A stretch of 64,000 nt of DNA from Lepidonotus clava (taxonomy: Eukaryota > Annelida > Polychaeta > Phyllodocida > Polynoidae). Location: assembly GCA_936440205.1 (NCBI GenBank), contig OW387145.1, positions 25,547,075 through 25,611,074 on the forward strand. The letters are read 5' to 3'. This document shows positions 12,960-25,093 of the stretch, in pieces. Under the pieces are notes generated by a model. The model was given only the letters and a program-made list of their open reading frames with translations, had not been told where the DNA came from and did not search any database. The translations under genes were made by a program, and so were the position numbers. The stretch's first letter is position 1; every line of letters begins with the position of its first letter.

Positions 12960-13190
12960 GCTATGTGGGTTGAGTGGATTAGCCTCAAGGACTGATGATT
13001 GTCAACGGGAACTCAGTGACATATATTTCATGTTGGACTTTAATAAACAACATCCTTTCATATGAGTGTTCGTGTCAGCTGTAGATGACGTGCGGCCTAA
13101 ATGGTGAGAAGACTGTGACTTGGACTAGCTAATATAATGGAGTAACTAACAGAAGAATAATGCTTAATTACTCCCCTACCATAAACAATA
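12960..13190 (+). mobile_element. Decayed LTR fragment related to family B
   Basis: The segment aligns loosely with the 3' half of the family B LTRs. It shares the GTGGATT...GATTGTCAA block, the AATAAA followed by AACATCCTTTCA, a GAGTGTT word, a GACTAGCTA block and the TAATTA end. It is much more diverged than the other two copies and its left end cannot be placed. It is an old broken copy or a sister family. Confidence 0.5.
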
Positions 13191-15468
13191 AAGTAAAACC
13201 CCATAGTTAATGGTGTTTACCACAGAAAGTTCTATATGATATGACAATGTACTGATACTATACATCTCTATATATGGCACGACTTAACGCAGAAGAACAC
13301 CTGCTTTTGTGTAAGAGCCTCCATAATCATTATGCACGGCGGTCGTCACTAGAGGGGCTTTCATATCACTACCTTATGAAAATGTACGTTCTTGTGTAAA
13401 TGGCCATGTATACAGCAGCTCTGACACAGAATATTTTCGAATGTTCCGATTCGCTGACATAAACTCTATCTGGATAATTGTGGGTTTTGGTTGCTGCGTA
13501 ACAATAATTCTTTTATATCTAGGGCCAATCTAGGACCAATTTTGACTGTGAGGAAAAAATTAAAATATCCGCAATAATATTGGTCTTGGTTTGGTAGCTC
13601 ATGCAGGAGCTTTCCCATGACCTGCCATTTTCTCAACACAGACTGAGCTGCTCACCATGGCCATCCGACTTGATACCCGAACAAACAAACAAGCTGGTAA
13701 TTGTTTAGTGGTCAATGGTTAGTCTCCACATACACCCATACCTCTACACAGGGATTTACATCATTTACTATACATTACACTTGCTCTAAAGTATCATGGT
13801 TACACAACAACCAAGGCCCATAATTATGTTAGCTGTGGCCTTCTATTGACATACAGACACTTTCAGTGAGGTTTGAAATGGTTATCAAGGCATTGCAAAA
13901 GGGATACGTAAATCCAGTATAATCTATACATAAGTTTGCATAAGTGAATTCCTTAACAGCTTAAGACCTTTATACATCCATGAACCCATTTGACATGCAT
14001 CTCTCGATGCCCGATACCCCTTGCCTTTAAACACCAGATTAGTCTAAGTGAAATAAACTTTTGGTAGAACCCCTAGATATAAGCGGTGGCCTATTAGTCT
14101 CGAGTTTTTAAGTATACGTTGGCTGATTTTCGTATGAATTACACTTATAATTATGATATTGCTTGTTATATAGTCAAGGACTGAAGGTGATATTTTTTCT
14201 TTTTATTGTTAGCAGGTTAGTAAAATTCGGTCTGTATCAAAGGTTTTGCGGTAAATGTGCTAGGCAGTAAAAAGAAGATTCAGGTAAGGTAGAAAACCAT
14301 CACTTTGAATGTTTAAAGCCCTAAGTTAGCGGCCTGCGGCTTGGGCCAATGGCTCTGAAACAGCGAAGAACGTGCACAGAATATGAGTGAACAGGGGTGA
14401 CTGGAATGCTCTCAGGAGCCGAGTCCCCGTAAGGACTGAAGAGGAGCGGTCAGTGCAGTTGGGTTGCCCCATGGCTCGGAGCGGAAGGAATATGATGCGA
14501 CGTCCATCCCAAACAGCTGCTGGAGTACAAAGTGTGCAGTGCATGATATATATGCCCAACTGCCCGCGCCTGTAAGGTGATAGTCATATCACAATTCTCT
14601 CTTGTAGTGGTTATGGACGTTATATCTAAGCTAGTAAAAGGTCTTGCATGCGGAGGTAATGCTAAATAATCTCCTCGGCTAGCGCCCTGAAGTTTATACA
14701 GCATAACCTCCGCCTCCATGGCGTTTTATCTTCGCCTATTTCATAGTTGGATAGAGATGAATTGTCTGATGTATCTGTGTCTGCAGATAAACCGGTGCAT
14801 ACCATAAAATTATCCATTTCGGACTGACCTTACTTTTAGTACAGGAAACGTACCTGGTGTACCCATTGCAACCAGCAACCTACCAGAAAATGGTCGGTCA
14901 CTTGGAAAATATCTAACAATGTTAGATATTTTTAGCTATAGTAATGTCTAATACAACTAGAATCGCAGTCGCAATGCTTAATGGGTACCCCTTTTAGATA
15001 TAGAGTAACAATTTACAGATACTCTTGCAGTTTACTTGTTTTTTTTCTCTTTCCATATTTTGTAAAGACCTGCCTCTTACTTTATTAAATATAAAATCCT
15101 GGCAGTGTCTGGAAGACCGGCACAGTCGTAGCCGAAGAACTATGTGCTTATCAAATATCTGAATAATTTTCATTCTTTTGACCGATGGAGATCAGATGCT
15201 ACCCCTGGTGTAAATCCATTAAGTTGAGACCCAATGGCACGACAGATGTCTCTGCATCCATCGTTTTTCCTACCTATCTCTTTCTATCTAGGCTTTCATA
15301 GAGTTGGGGGGGCATTAACAAAAGATAGGAATGAAATCTCAAAGCCAGTAGTTAAGCTAAGCTTGTGCGTTGGGCATCTGTTAAAGGCACGGTTGTGTCA
15401 TGATTATGATTGATATCATGGAAATGGCCTAGAAATCGAGTTAAAAGTCGATTTTAGCTTTGCCAACA
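13191..15468. other. Intergenic, no gene seen
   Basis: Open frames on both strands near 14,326-14,719 overlap one another and carry no recognisable domain. A near-perfect 12-bp inverted repeat (GGAGGTAATGCT at about 14,654 and its complement near 14,700) could form a small hairpin. Nothing else could be identified. Confidence 0.42.
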
Positions 15469-16014
15469 TGTACTGACACGGATGGTCAGTCCATGCTCAG
15501 TAAGCTTAGCGTAGTGTTAACACCAGCGCACGCCTTAGCTATAACTCCTTGTCAAAAGTCTTGGAGTAAGGAGGAGTCTAGGTTATGACGTGTATTAAAT
15601 CACCATACACAAGGGCTTGCTTTGCCAGTGCTCAGTCAGAGTAAGCTAAATGTTGTTGTGAGTAAACATCCTGGAAAGGTTGTGTTCTAGAAGCTGAGTC
15701 CTGGAATTGGAATAGAAGCTGATGGACTGTTTAGTTGGTGGGAGCGATGACTGAGTGTGATTGAGTGGATTCTATCCTCGGAGCTGTTCATTGTCAATTG
15801 AGATCTTGTCAGGGAAGTATAATAACACAGGAACAAATAAAGAACATCCATTCATGCGAGTGTTATGTCTTACATAATACAGGAACTATTATTATGTATT
15901 GGACGACAGTAGTCAAATGGAGTGGAGACTACGATGGGAGCTAGTTATTATCCATAAAAGAATCAACTAATAAGTAAACCTAACATAAACGGATAATTAA
16001 CCTACTATAGTTCA
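15469..16014 (+). mobile_element. Solo LTR, family B copy 2
   Basis: A 546-bp fossil LTR, TGTACTGA...AGTTCA, matching 7,617-8,153 over its full length. The flanks carry a perfect 4-bp direct repeat, AACA (15,465-15,468 and 16,015-16,018), which fixes both ends. It has the same AATAAATAAA-type poly(A) region as copy 1 and no internal region. Close similarity to copy 1 points to a younger family than A. Confidence 0.8.
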
Positions 16015-17976
16015 AACATATTGTATATCGCAGTGGTTGCATGTGATCAGGTAAACTACAGTGCTACTCTGACAATTCACATTATATCTGGGTGTGAAGC
16101 TGCAATTGTCCATTTTATAATTACTATATTTGATGTGTTGATAAGGGGGCAAAAACGGTAAGTTGATGGTTGATTGCAGAGATGTCCACTTAAGCCCGTT
16201 TTTTCGTTTATGGTGCGGGTGGAGGCCCCTACTAATATGTCACCCAAATTCTTATTTCTTCTGAAACCAAATATAGTTTTTGAGTCTAAGATTGGGCAGG
16301 TGGATTTCAAGCGGCCTAATAGAAGCCAGTTCTCTGAACAATTTCCGAAATGGGTGGGTTTCTAGGTTTGTGTTTGGTGATACAATAAAATATTGTGTCC
16401 GGATCATTTCTGACTGTTGTAGATGGGGGTTCAGAAAGAAGGTTCTTGTTTAGAAGGGCATCCCGGTCCGTTTTCTGAGCTCTGTCTAGGAATTATGTAT
16501 AAGGTGTTTACACTGATATCCTCATCTTGTGAAGCATTTTGGATCCTTCATAATCTAAGGAATTGAGAGTATGGTATACCCCTAAGGGTAATTAGTTGCT
16601 TAACGTGATACCCATATGTAAGACATGGATGGAATCTCGAAGAGTCCAGGGTCAGCGAACAAGGATTGGTTAATTAGATCGAATTTTATCATATGGTCGC
16701 ACTAAATTCCCGAACCTATTCAAAGGTAAAAAAAAACTAATGTTACTGTAGGGACAAAATCAAGATCTGGAGATATTACAAGAAATAAAGCCACGCCCTC
16801 CCCCCATCAAACACACAGACAGAGACAGAAACACACGAAATAAATAAATAAATAAATAAAGGAAAATGGATACATACGTATGTAGCCTCGAATGCTTTCT
16901 GGCTTATCCAATATGTTTTCTATCCTAAGCTCCTTTCGATGTCTCCTTGGACTTATATTCGGTGGTAGAAATCCTTGCCGTGTTCTCCTGGGCCGTGCTG
17001 TCGCAGAGACCGTCTGGTGCGCTCCCCTGCCAGCAAACGACTGCCTTCTCCGCATCTCCCAACCCATTCTCCTATCACCAAGAGCCCACGCTCTCAGGCC
17101 TACTATTGGGCGCAGAGATGCAAACTCACCACTGGGTATTAAAGAAGCCGGAGAAATCAAGTAGATGTATCTTTCTTTTTTTGGGGGTCTTTTTTAAACG
17201 TATTTTGTCGCTGTTTTGTATATGAGGCGCTATGTGAAATTCGTCGAATCAGAGAACAAGGACGTAGACAAAGTCGCCATCTCAAGGATAGCCCATTCCT
17301 GTAACGTAATGTACACGCAGTTTAAATAAAGTTGCATTCCAGGAAATTTGTCGACAATTCCATTTCATCGGCAATGCATTAGTTTAATTATGATTTTAAG
17401 AATAGGGTTTAGTTTAGTGTCTTTTCATGGCGTCTGTCGTTGAAAGAATAGTATATTATTGCCTGTTTTAGCTTAGGGGACAGTTCTTTCTTTATTGTAT
17501 GATTGACGTGAGCATGCATACATCTAATTCCTTAAATTGTGACGTAACACTCGTTATACATAGAATAATTGGTGATTTTAGTGTGTAGTGTGCAATGGAA
17601 ATAGATTCATAACAACATGATGAAGGGTTATCACCCTAATAGGGGATTATATGACATTTTGTGAGAGCCAGCATTTCGAGAACGACACACCTGAAATACT
17701 AATGACCAAATAAAAAGATTTGATAACAGCATTTGATATGTATAGGGAATTAGTTTTTGCCTCTTTGTTTCTCAAAAAAAAGTAGCTAAGAAATTACATC
17801 CGAACAATATATAGTTTTATAAAGTAGTTTTTAATTTTCCGTCCGACAGACTCCCCAAGATATTAACACCCGGGATATTTACCACCTAGGACTTATACCG
17901 TGGACACAACTAGTATACACATATCCCATGAACCTAACAGTCTTCCACTTCGCCGACCTTTGGGACTTTTGGTAAC
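16015..17976. other. Intergenic, no gene seen
   Basis: Contains an (AAAT)n microsatellite at about 16,838-16,861. Overlapping open frames on both strands at 16,807-17,225 have arginine/proline-rich but unrecognised translations and no convincing splice context. Nothing else supported. Confidence 0.4.
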
Positions 17977-18923
17977 TGAGATGAATGTCCATTCATCAGT
18001 GTCAGAATCTGGTATTGAGAATAATAGAATGCCATGATTTAATGTATATTTTGTGAGGGCCCGAAAACCCGAAAACCCGAAACCCGAAAACCCGAAACCC
18101 TGAAATATTGTAAACCAGATGTGATGTCAGAGCCACCACGTGACCATAGATGGCCAATCAGAGCTGAGTATTAGGGTATAAAAAGGGGCGGTGAGGCCCA
18201 TAATAAACAGTTCCCTCTTGGTACTCCTAGTGTTCACATGTGTCTTCTTCCAATAGAACAGCCCTCGAAGGGGTTAAAGACAACAAGATGATTAAATAGC
18301 ACATAGTGCCCTAGACAAATCAAAGTAATTAAGGTAAAGTTCATAGATAATTAGAGGAAAAAGGAGAACGAGGTATGAGAACCTGAAAGACCGAGACATG
18401 GTACGACGGCCCAAAATGACCTGAAGAACGACCCGGAATAGGAAGACCGGACAAGTACGGAAGCCCAAAATAGTAAGCAGCCGTCCCGTGACCATGGGTA
18501 TAAAGGCGCGACCGGTTCGCCCCCATGCTACCACCCATTACGCGAACGTCGGCCTGACGCCCCATGGAAGATCAGAGTATACCCCCATCCCTCGGAGGAG
18601 AGAGAGAGCCCATCTGGTCACCACAGGCCCATCCCAACCATTTTCCATTACCCTCTGTGTAATAGCTGGAACCCCCAGTCCACCATGCCCGATGTCCGGA
18701 ACACCTCGGGCCCAACTGACCGGCGTACACCCCCCCCCCCACCCCCATCGACGAATACTGATTTCCTGATCGACCCGCTCATTCCCCCTCATGTGCAAGG
18801 CACGGCTCTTGATCTTACACCTCGGCTTCTTGCTCGGGCTCTTCATCCGGCTTGAAACCAAAATAACCTCCACATCACTCTGCCATAGAAATCGGAAACC
18901 CCGAACTACTGAGGAACGTCACA
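17977..18923 (+). mobile_element. Solo LTR, family A copy 2
   Basis: A 947-bp fossil LTR, TGAGATGAATG...GAACGTCACA, same layout as 11,306-12,310: the ATGAATG/CATTCAT palindrome, CCCGAAAA-type short tandem repeats (18,059-18,105), a CRE-like site, CACGTGAC, a CCAAT box, TATAAAAA (18,177-18,184), AATAAA (18,202-18,207) and a long GC-rich 3' part. It is flanked by a perfect 4-bp repeat, TAAC (17,973-17,976 and 18,924-18,927). Having its own target duplication argues that it is an independent solo LTR rather than the 3' partner of the copy at 11,306. Confidence 0.78.
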
Positions 18924-18930
18924 TAACTAA

Positions 18931-19485
18931 AGGCCGGGACACATATACCAACTCGATTGTCGGGAGTGCCTCGGACCCGATCGTCGGGGACTGTCCAGTT
19001 GTAGGGACATAGATGAGGGGTGTCACATATAGTGACCACTTGGTCACAGAAATCGAGTCACATTTCAGTAAATAATCAAATGTAGATTATGAACTTTGTA
19101 ATCGTCAAATAGAAAAGCCATTAGAAGAGTAAATATGTCATGCCATGTCCTTATAAATGTATAAAAAATATTACAGTTCATATTGCTTATCATAGAAAGA
19201 ATAGTCATAGAAGAATAAACAACATATCATTTGAAAGCTAATTTCATGTTCTTTTCAACAATATCAATTATTTTTGTATGTATATACATCTTTTAAAAAA
19301 AGTGGATGTGATACTTCCTACACACCCGACAATCCAGTTGTTCATCTTCAACATCTCATCATTCCCGACCCGACTGATCCGTCGGGAATAAGCCCAACTG
19401 AACAGTCATAAGCCCATGACACATACACCAACTGACCCCAACTCAACTCAACTGTTGAGTTGAGTCGGTATATGTGTCCAGGCCT
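18931..19485. mobile_element. Harbinger-like MITE (TAA target site)
   Basis: Non-coding element of 555 bp with 19-bp terminal inverted repeats: AGGCCGGGACACATATACC at the left, and the right end reads as its complement with one mismatch. It is flanked by TAA on both sides (18,928-18,930 and 19,486-19,488), the 3-bp TWA target typical of PIF/Harbinger elements. The interior contains further GC-rich inverted words near both ends. It starts three bases after the target duplication of the family A LTR. Confidence 0.75.
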
Positions 19486-19488
19486 TAA

Positions 19489-21539
19489 GTCACTTCACTC
19501 ACATAGGTTAACCATGCATTGAGAGTCTTATTTTACTCTCCACGGGTTAACTAGATGGGAAAACTTCCTAAGAATTGTTTCCAATTTAATACACCAGGGC
19601 AGCGCCACTTTAGTGAAAAAGATGTACTGTATATGTATACCCTCATCCAACCGGTTAAGAGATTATTCCTCTCGTGCTTTGATGCACCCATACCAACACC
19701 CGGCCCGTTTGTCTTACATTATCAACCACTGGCTTGTATTCCTTGGTAATCAAGCAATACTTTCCTTACATAAAAAAGACAGACACGGTGAAGAACAGCT
19801 CGACTTCTCTCTAATATTCGACAGACTGGAATACTTTATATGATTGTTTGTACCTATCATTAAGATTCACGAGAGTGTCCAAGAGAACTTTGGATTGAGG
19901 AACAGTTTTGGCCACCAGGTGGGAGCACTACCTTGTTAGCACTATCCCTAATTGCCCAGCTGGGAACCGAACCAAAGTAACTACAACGTGTTTCATTATC
20001 TACAGTTGGTCAGCCTAGGACGATCTATCCATCAGCTGTTAGACAGTAAAATAGAAGATGGGAAAGGCTAAAACATGAGGTGAATCTGTATACTATTTTT
20101 TTACGTGAAAGATGTTCTCAGTCAAATGTCTAGTCATTTTTGACATATAGATATATGGGCTAATCATACTGTTAAGGATAGCATCAACTATCTTTCAGAT
20201 ATATAATATGAATCATTCGTGACTCTGCTCAATAACCATACCTTAAATACTTGTTGGCCATATATAGCATCAGAATCACAATGTTTTTACTGTGTCATTT
20301 CCCCCTAACCCTACCCATAGATCGGTATTATATGGAGCTCAACTTCTGCATGTCATCTTAAATTCTGTATTTCCGTTTTACTTTTAGCAGTTTAGGATAG
20401 GATTTGTGATGAAATTTCCAGCAATATGAGTCACATGTAACGTCAAATTTACATATTTCGTCAGTTTGATCTACATGTATGTCTAGTTTAGACATTAGAC
20501 TACAGTTTTCAAGTTCACAAGGGGTACCCGACTCGTCGAACACTGGAAAGAGAGCAGATAGGGACACATGAAATAGATATAGTAGATACAATCATTGTCC
20601 TTTCTAAACATTGCAGCAAAAACATGCAATTGATATTATTTCTATAGGTATTCATATTGCGTTACATGTAAATAAAGTGAGTCAATCAGTCCAAAGGTCA
20701 TTTTCTCCCCAATCTGCCTTAAAATGAGCCATCGCATATGAAAATACTTTTCTAGTTCTTTCCCACTGTACTGCCCTATACATAGAGATGGCAACGCACA
20801 AGAATATATAAACACTTTACAAATTCTTATCCACTGTTACAGTATCACTGCAGTGGCTTCTGCTTGGCTTAGCAGAGGTAGCTGTTATCGAACTCTTTAA
20901 GTAACCTCATTTAGCTGATAGCTTATGTCACCATGGCTCACAGTATAGACTTGACCTTTGGCACACTCAGATGTGGTCATAGTAAAGTATTTCTTGAATA
21001 TTATCTTTACTCCGAACAACCCTATTTGATTATTTTTCTGTTAATCCATTTTGTAACCCCTTTTCCCCCAATGTACTTCACGAATGATCTGCATGGACGG
21101 CCTTGAAGATGAGTATTCTTCTCACAGTCATGGTGATTCACTGCACTGGGGAACAGCTCCATTTGGGCATGAAGCTTGAAGCCCATTGCACACTCTTCGA
21201 TATTGTCGCTTGAGATCCAATACATTGTAATGGCCCGAATCATTTGAATTGATTGACAGGTTGGACAATGCAAGGTAAACAAACAAAATCACTAGGAAGA
21301 TTTCAAAAGTACTAAGCGACAAAATTAAGTTATATAGTCCAATGGAAAATCGCATTACAATAAAGAAAATAATTGGATAGATTGGTACAACTCGCCATAC
21401 AAAAAATTGCAACTAACAGTAAAATGTTCACACATTATGTGATTTGGACACTCTGAAAAGTATGACAGGGGCCACAGTGCAGGTATTTTGGTCGCAATGA
21501 TCAAGCTTGTTTGATATCAAATCGCGATTAAGCGTGCCT
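19489..21539. other. Intergenic, no gene seen
   Basis: AT-rich. Minus-strand frames at 20,358-20,591 and 21,022-21,282 have non-repetitive, cysteine-containing translations but no recognisable family and no clear exon borders. They are left uncalled. Confidence 0.4.
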
Positions 21540-21984
21540 GGCAACTGACCCCCAGCAGATTACAAAAGGACTTAGCGTCGGCGGCCCCGATCCTAATTGG
21601 GCTCATGAGGGGTAGATCCCGTAAGGTCCCACTTCCACAGTTTTTAATAATGCTATCATTTTTCACATAATTGTAACTAGATTTAAGGAAATGATGTAAT
21701 AATTGTATTGAATCAGTTTTGTTGAATTGTACTCCACTGGTATAATAATGAAAAATATTATAACTAGATATAATAACTAGATTTAAGGAAATGATGTAAT
21801 AATTGTATTGAATCAGTTTTGTTGAATAATTGTACTCCACTGGTATAATAATGAAAAATAGTAACAAGTAATAATATTCTTAAATTCTAACATGCGACTG
21901 CTGGACCTCACCCTCGAGGGCCCACTCCCAAGGCATGGCCGCCGGTCAAGCATCCCGAGGGGAATAAGCCGGGGGTCAGTTGCC
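21540..21984. repeat. Inverted-repeat block with 100-bp tandem duplication
   Basis: A perfect 14-bp inverted repeat, GGCAACTGACCCCC at 21,540-21,553 and its complement at 21,971-21,984, brackets two GC-rich arms with further partial complementarity. Between the arms an AT-rich segment is duplicated in tandem with a period of exactly 100 bp (first unit 21,675-21,774, second from 21,775 to about 21,859), differing by a few bases. The block may be a decayed inverted-repeat transposon; target duplications were not found. Confidence 0.5.
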
Positions 21985-22549
21985 GACACCCCACAATACG
22001 CGTTGTACCTCCAAATTGGAGAAAATTTCACTTTGAGATTTCAGGGGTTTGTTTCAGTATTGCACATCATCATAATTATCGCATTGTCACTCTACGATAA
22101 ACAACTGTGATTTGGGCCTATGTTCCTTGAATCCACCTCAGGTCGCAGTTAGATCGCAGTACAAAATCTCGTAGTGTGCGGCGGGTTTAATCATATTTTC
22201 CCTCTTTTCTTTTTAACTTGGCCTTCATTTCTGTGACAAGGCTGCCTGTAAAGTTATTCCACAGGGGCTTTGGGGTTGTGTCTCCTATCCTAATGCCCAA
22301 TAGGCTGAACCTCGCCCCGTATATATATCGGGTCACGTGAAGATTCATAAAATTCGTTTGCTTTGCCTTTTCTTGCTTCTCTTTCAAGTGCGAATCACGA
22401 TCGAATTTATCGATCATACGGTGTTTTACTACTTCACATTGTTTTTCTTTGGTCAAGCCTATTTTTCATTTGATGTTTTTCCTCATAACTTAGATTTTAT
22501 AGGTATTTCTTTCACACAATTCTTTGATTGCTATTTAGTATAATCTTCG

Positions 22550-22716
22550 TAGATATTGCCACTGTTTCTGCATTGACTGTTGGTGGTCTGCACAATTTCA
22601 GCCCACGCTCCCCTATTGATTGGGTTGTTAGATATGGGTTATTCAGCGGAGAGAAGATAATTACTTTTTTCTTATCTTACGATGGTAGACCCTTTATAGC
22701 ATTTGATTTCATGGGG
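22550..22716 (+). other. Possible orphan exon, F5/8C (discoidin)-like fragment
   Basis: A plus-strand open segment ends at a good donor (ATGGG followed by GTAAGT, about 22,716) and follows a TAG acceptor candidate near 22,554. Its translation includes ATVSALTVGGLHNF, then DWVVRYGLFSGE, then FFLSYDGRPF. That order resembles the middle of an F5/8 type C domain (a Val-Ser-x-Leu strand, a Trp-Val-x-x-Tyr strand, then a Tyr/Phe-x-x-Asp-Gly segment). No partner exons were recognised within several kilobases, so it could be an exon of a gene with long introns, a decayed copy, or coincidence. Confidence 0.3.
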
Positions 22717-22916
22717 TAAGTCATGGAATTCCTCTCCCCCTCCTGACAATTTGACCATCAATTATGATACTTCCCCCTCTTATAACTATAGAGGTTACAT
22801 TGATTTCAGAATTTATCTATGTTCAAGCGTTTGATCACTGGTGAGATCACTTGTTACCCGGGCTTGTTACTGGCAATGTTACTGACATTTTGTGACTTTT
22901 TGAAATGTGTCTATAT

Positions 22917-23007
22917 CAGTGGCGGATCCAGCTTTTTGAAAAGGTCGGGGATACTAATATAAAGGGAGGCACCCTCTTATTTCCAGAATTTTCCCCGTCC
23001 GCCACTG
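22917..23007. mobile_element. Short hAT-like MITE remnant
   Basis: A 91-bp element with inverted ends, CAGTGGCGGATCC at the left and GTCCGCCACTG at the right. CAGTGGCGGATCC-type termini are common in hAT-derived MITEs of invertebrates. The 8-bp flanks are similar but not identical. Non-coding. Confidence 0.65.
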
Positions 23008-23487
23008 TATAATATGCTCCTGAGCAGTTTGGCGTTTTGAAGACGAATGGCGCAGCATAGTTTGATTGATCTTGGTCATCTCGTTGTCTTCGTGCCCTGT
23101 CCCTTCAAAGCTGGCTGCTTTTCGGCTTGTTTCTCCTCCGAATATTTTGGCACCTTACAAACCCGGCCTTTTTGTACGACTGAATAAATCCTGTATATCT
23201 CATTATCTTTCTAAGAGTATTGTCCATACATCTTTTTTTTTCTTGTATTTCATGATCACCGTTTTCACATTCTCCATAATTTCGGGTCAAGTAGTTCCAG
23301 TTCTGGCTATATTATACTATAAGTACCAAGGCTCTAACTTAAGAACGTTAGAACTAGTAATCACAATTTAGAACAAGTATCTTGAAATTATCATTAATTT
23401 TGATAAACATTTACACTTTATTGTAGGTACTGGGCATTTGGGAATGTGTTGAAAAACTGTTTATATATATAGCATAATAGATATATC

Positions 23488-23547
23488 ATACATACATACA
23501 TACATACATACATACATACATACATACATACATACATACATACATAC
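23488..23547. repeat. (CATA)n microsatellite
   Basis: About fifteen uninterrupted tetranucleotide copies, followed by a few imperfect CACA units. Likely length-polymorphic. Confidence 0.95.
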
Positions 23548-23559
23548 ACACATACACTC

Positions 23560-25093
23560 ATGTTATTAATGTTTTATATTTTATGCAATCGACCTGGTAC
23601 CAAAAACACAAGTACTATGGGTCTACTCTGTCTGTGAGTAGGCCACACTGCTGTGTTTTAATAACGGTCATACGGCCGGCACATGACAAAACGCAAATAT
23701 CAGATGTACAGCTAACATAATAGTTCCCCTGGGAAGGAACACCTGGGCGTTCAGTTGTTCTATATTTCATCACGTTCCTCTCATGAAACTCTATAGATAG
23801 AAGCGCATCGGTGACCTGTGCAGTGACTAAATTTAACAAGTGAGGGGTGAGAGACCGGTACTACAGGGGAAGAAATAAGATTAATAATTTTAACGAAAAC
23901 CATCAGTCTATTGTTAACATTGGCATACCCTTGATCCAGTAGATTCTGACTTATTCCGGACATGGTTTTAGACTAGAGAAAGGTGGTAGATTCTCGAACT
24001 GACCCCATCCGTTCATGGATGGCTGAACATATCAGGTCTCACCTAAATAGTAAGCGGCCGTGGAAAATACATTCTTGAAAACCGTGTTGAGGTGACTCCT
24101 TGGACTGAGGCTTCACAGGTGCAACGGAAAGGGTGAGTGAAATTCAGAGTTTTAACTTTAGCATAGACGCATGTTGCAAGCTATAATCTGATTCTCATAT
24201 TATATTTTTATGATGAGATAATCTTTAAATACACCTCAAAATAACAGGAATTATTAATAGGTTCTGCATGTCAATACACAAAACAGGAGACACAGGGAGA
24301 GGATGGTATATATTATTTCTATTTTGGAATGGTTAATGTAAGTTCAGTCTGGACAAGTGATGTTGACCCTAAACCAGGTGGTCAGTAGGACCAACAAGGT
24401 TAGACAAATTTGACTTGTATATAAATACCCAGAGACGGTCAGATATATAGAGCTATATAGGACACTCGCCCTAGGATGTTTTAACTTGTTCTTCCAACAT
24501 ATATATCAGACTAGGAATTTAGGTTAGTGGGATGAGGTAACGCTAAACAGTAATCAGCAAGCGTGAAACCAAAGCATTGTTATTTTCTGGTATACTGAAG
24601 ATGAAGTTTGAAGAATGCTACTACAGGGCTCCCTATAAGTTTGGTGTATAGTGGATCTAATTTTTAAAATAAATTCTATGTAAACGCTCTTGTTAAGATA
24701 GAATAAGAATTGATATTATTTAATTATTTTCAAACAACCGGATTTCAAACTCCAAGGTAATGATAAGTATTTGCTTTATACACAAGGAAGCTGCAGGTAG
24801 GCCTAATTACTATAGTCTTTTCTTTTCTGTGAAATGTCGAAGGAAATCAATCATTTTACTGTGACTAGACCTTTTTCTCGATAGCAGATGTATGTCTGAA
24901 ATTCGAGGAAGGGAATCTTAACCTATTTTACCACTTGTATACTTTTTTTGTTATATTACGGTTCTTACACCATTAGGTGTGTGTATTGTTGTTTTGAGCG
25001 AACACAGATGATATTAAGAGGTGTAACCAGAAATACGTACACTACATGCTAATGCCTTTACTGTTGCTGAAGGACCAGTAGGCGTTAACTCCT
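23560..25093. other. Upstream region of the first fax-like gene
   Basis: No coding exon was recognised. A non-coding first exon of the downstream gene is expected somewhere here, because the coding start lies in an exon with only a short leader. A donor-like GGTGAGTG near 24,130 is one candidate but is not well supported. Confidence 0.35.

Noticed and set aside
11306-18923. The two family A LTRs as 5' and 3' ends of one retrotransposon
   Set aside because: They differ too much, the second has its own TAAC duplication, the outer flanks do not match, and the sequence between them contains a separate family B solo LTR and no retrotransposon genes.
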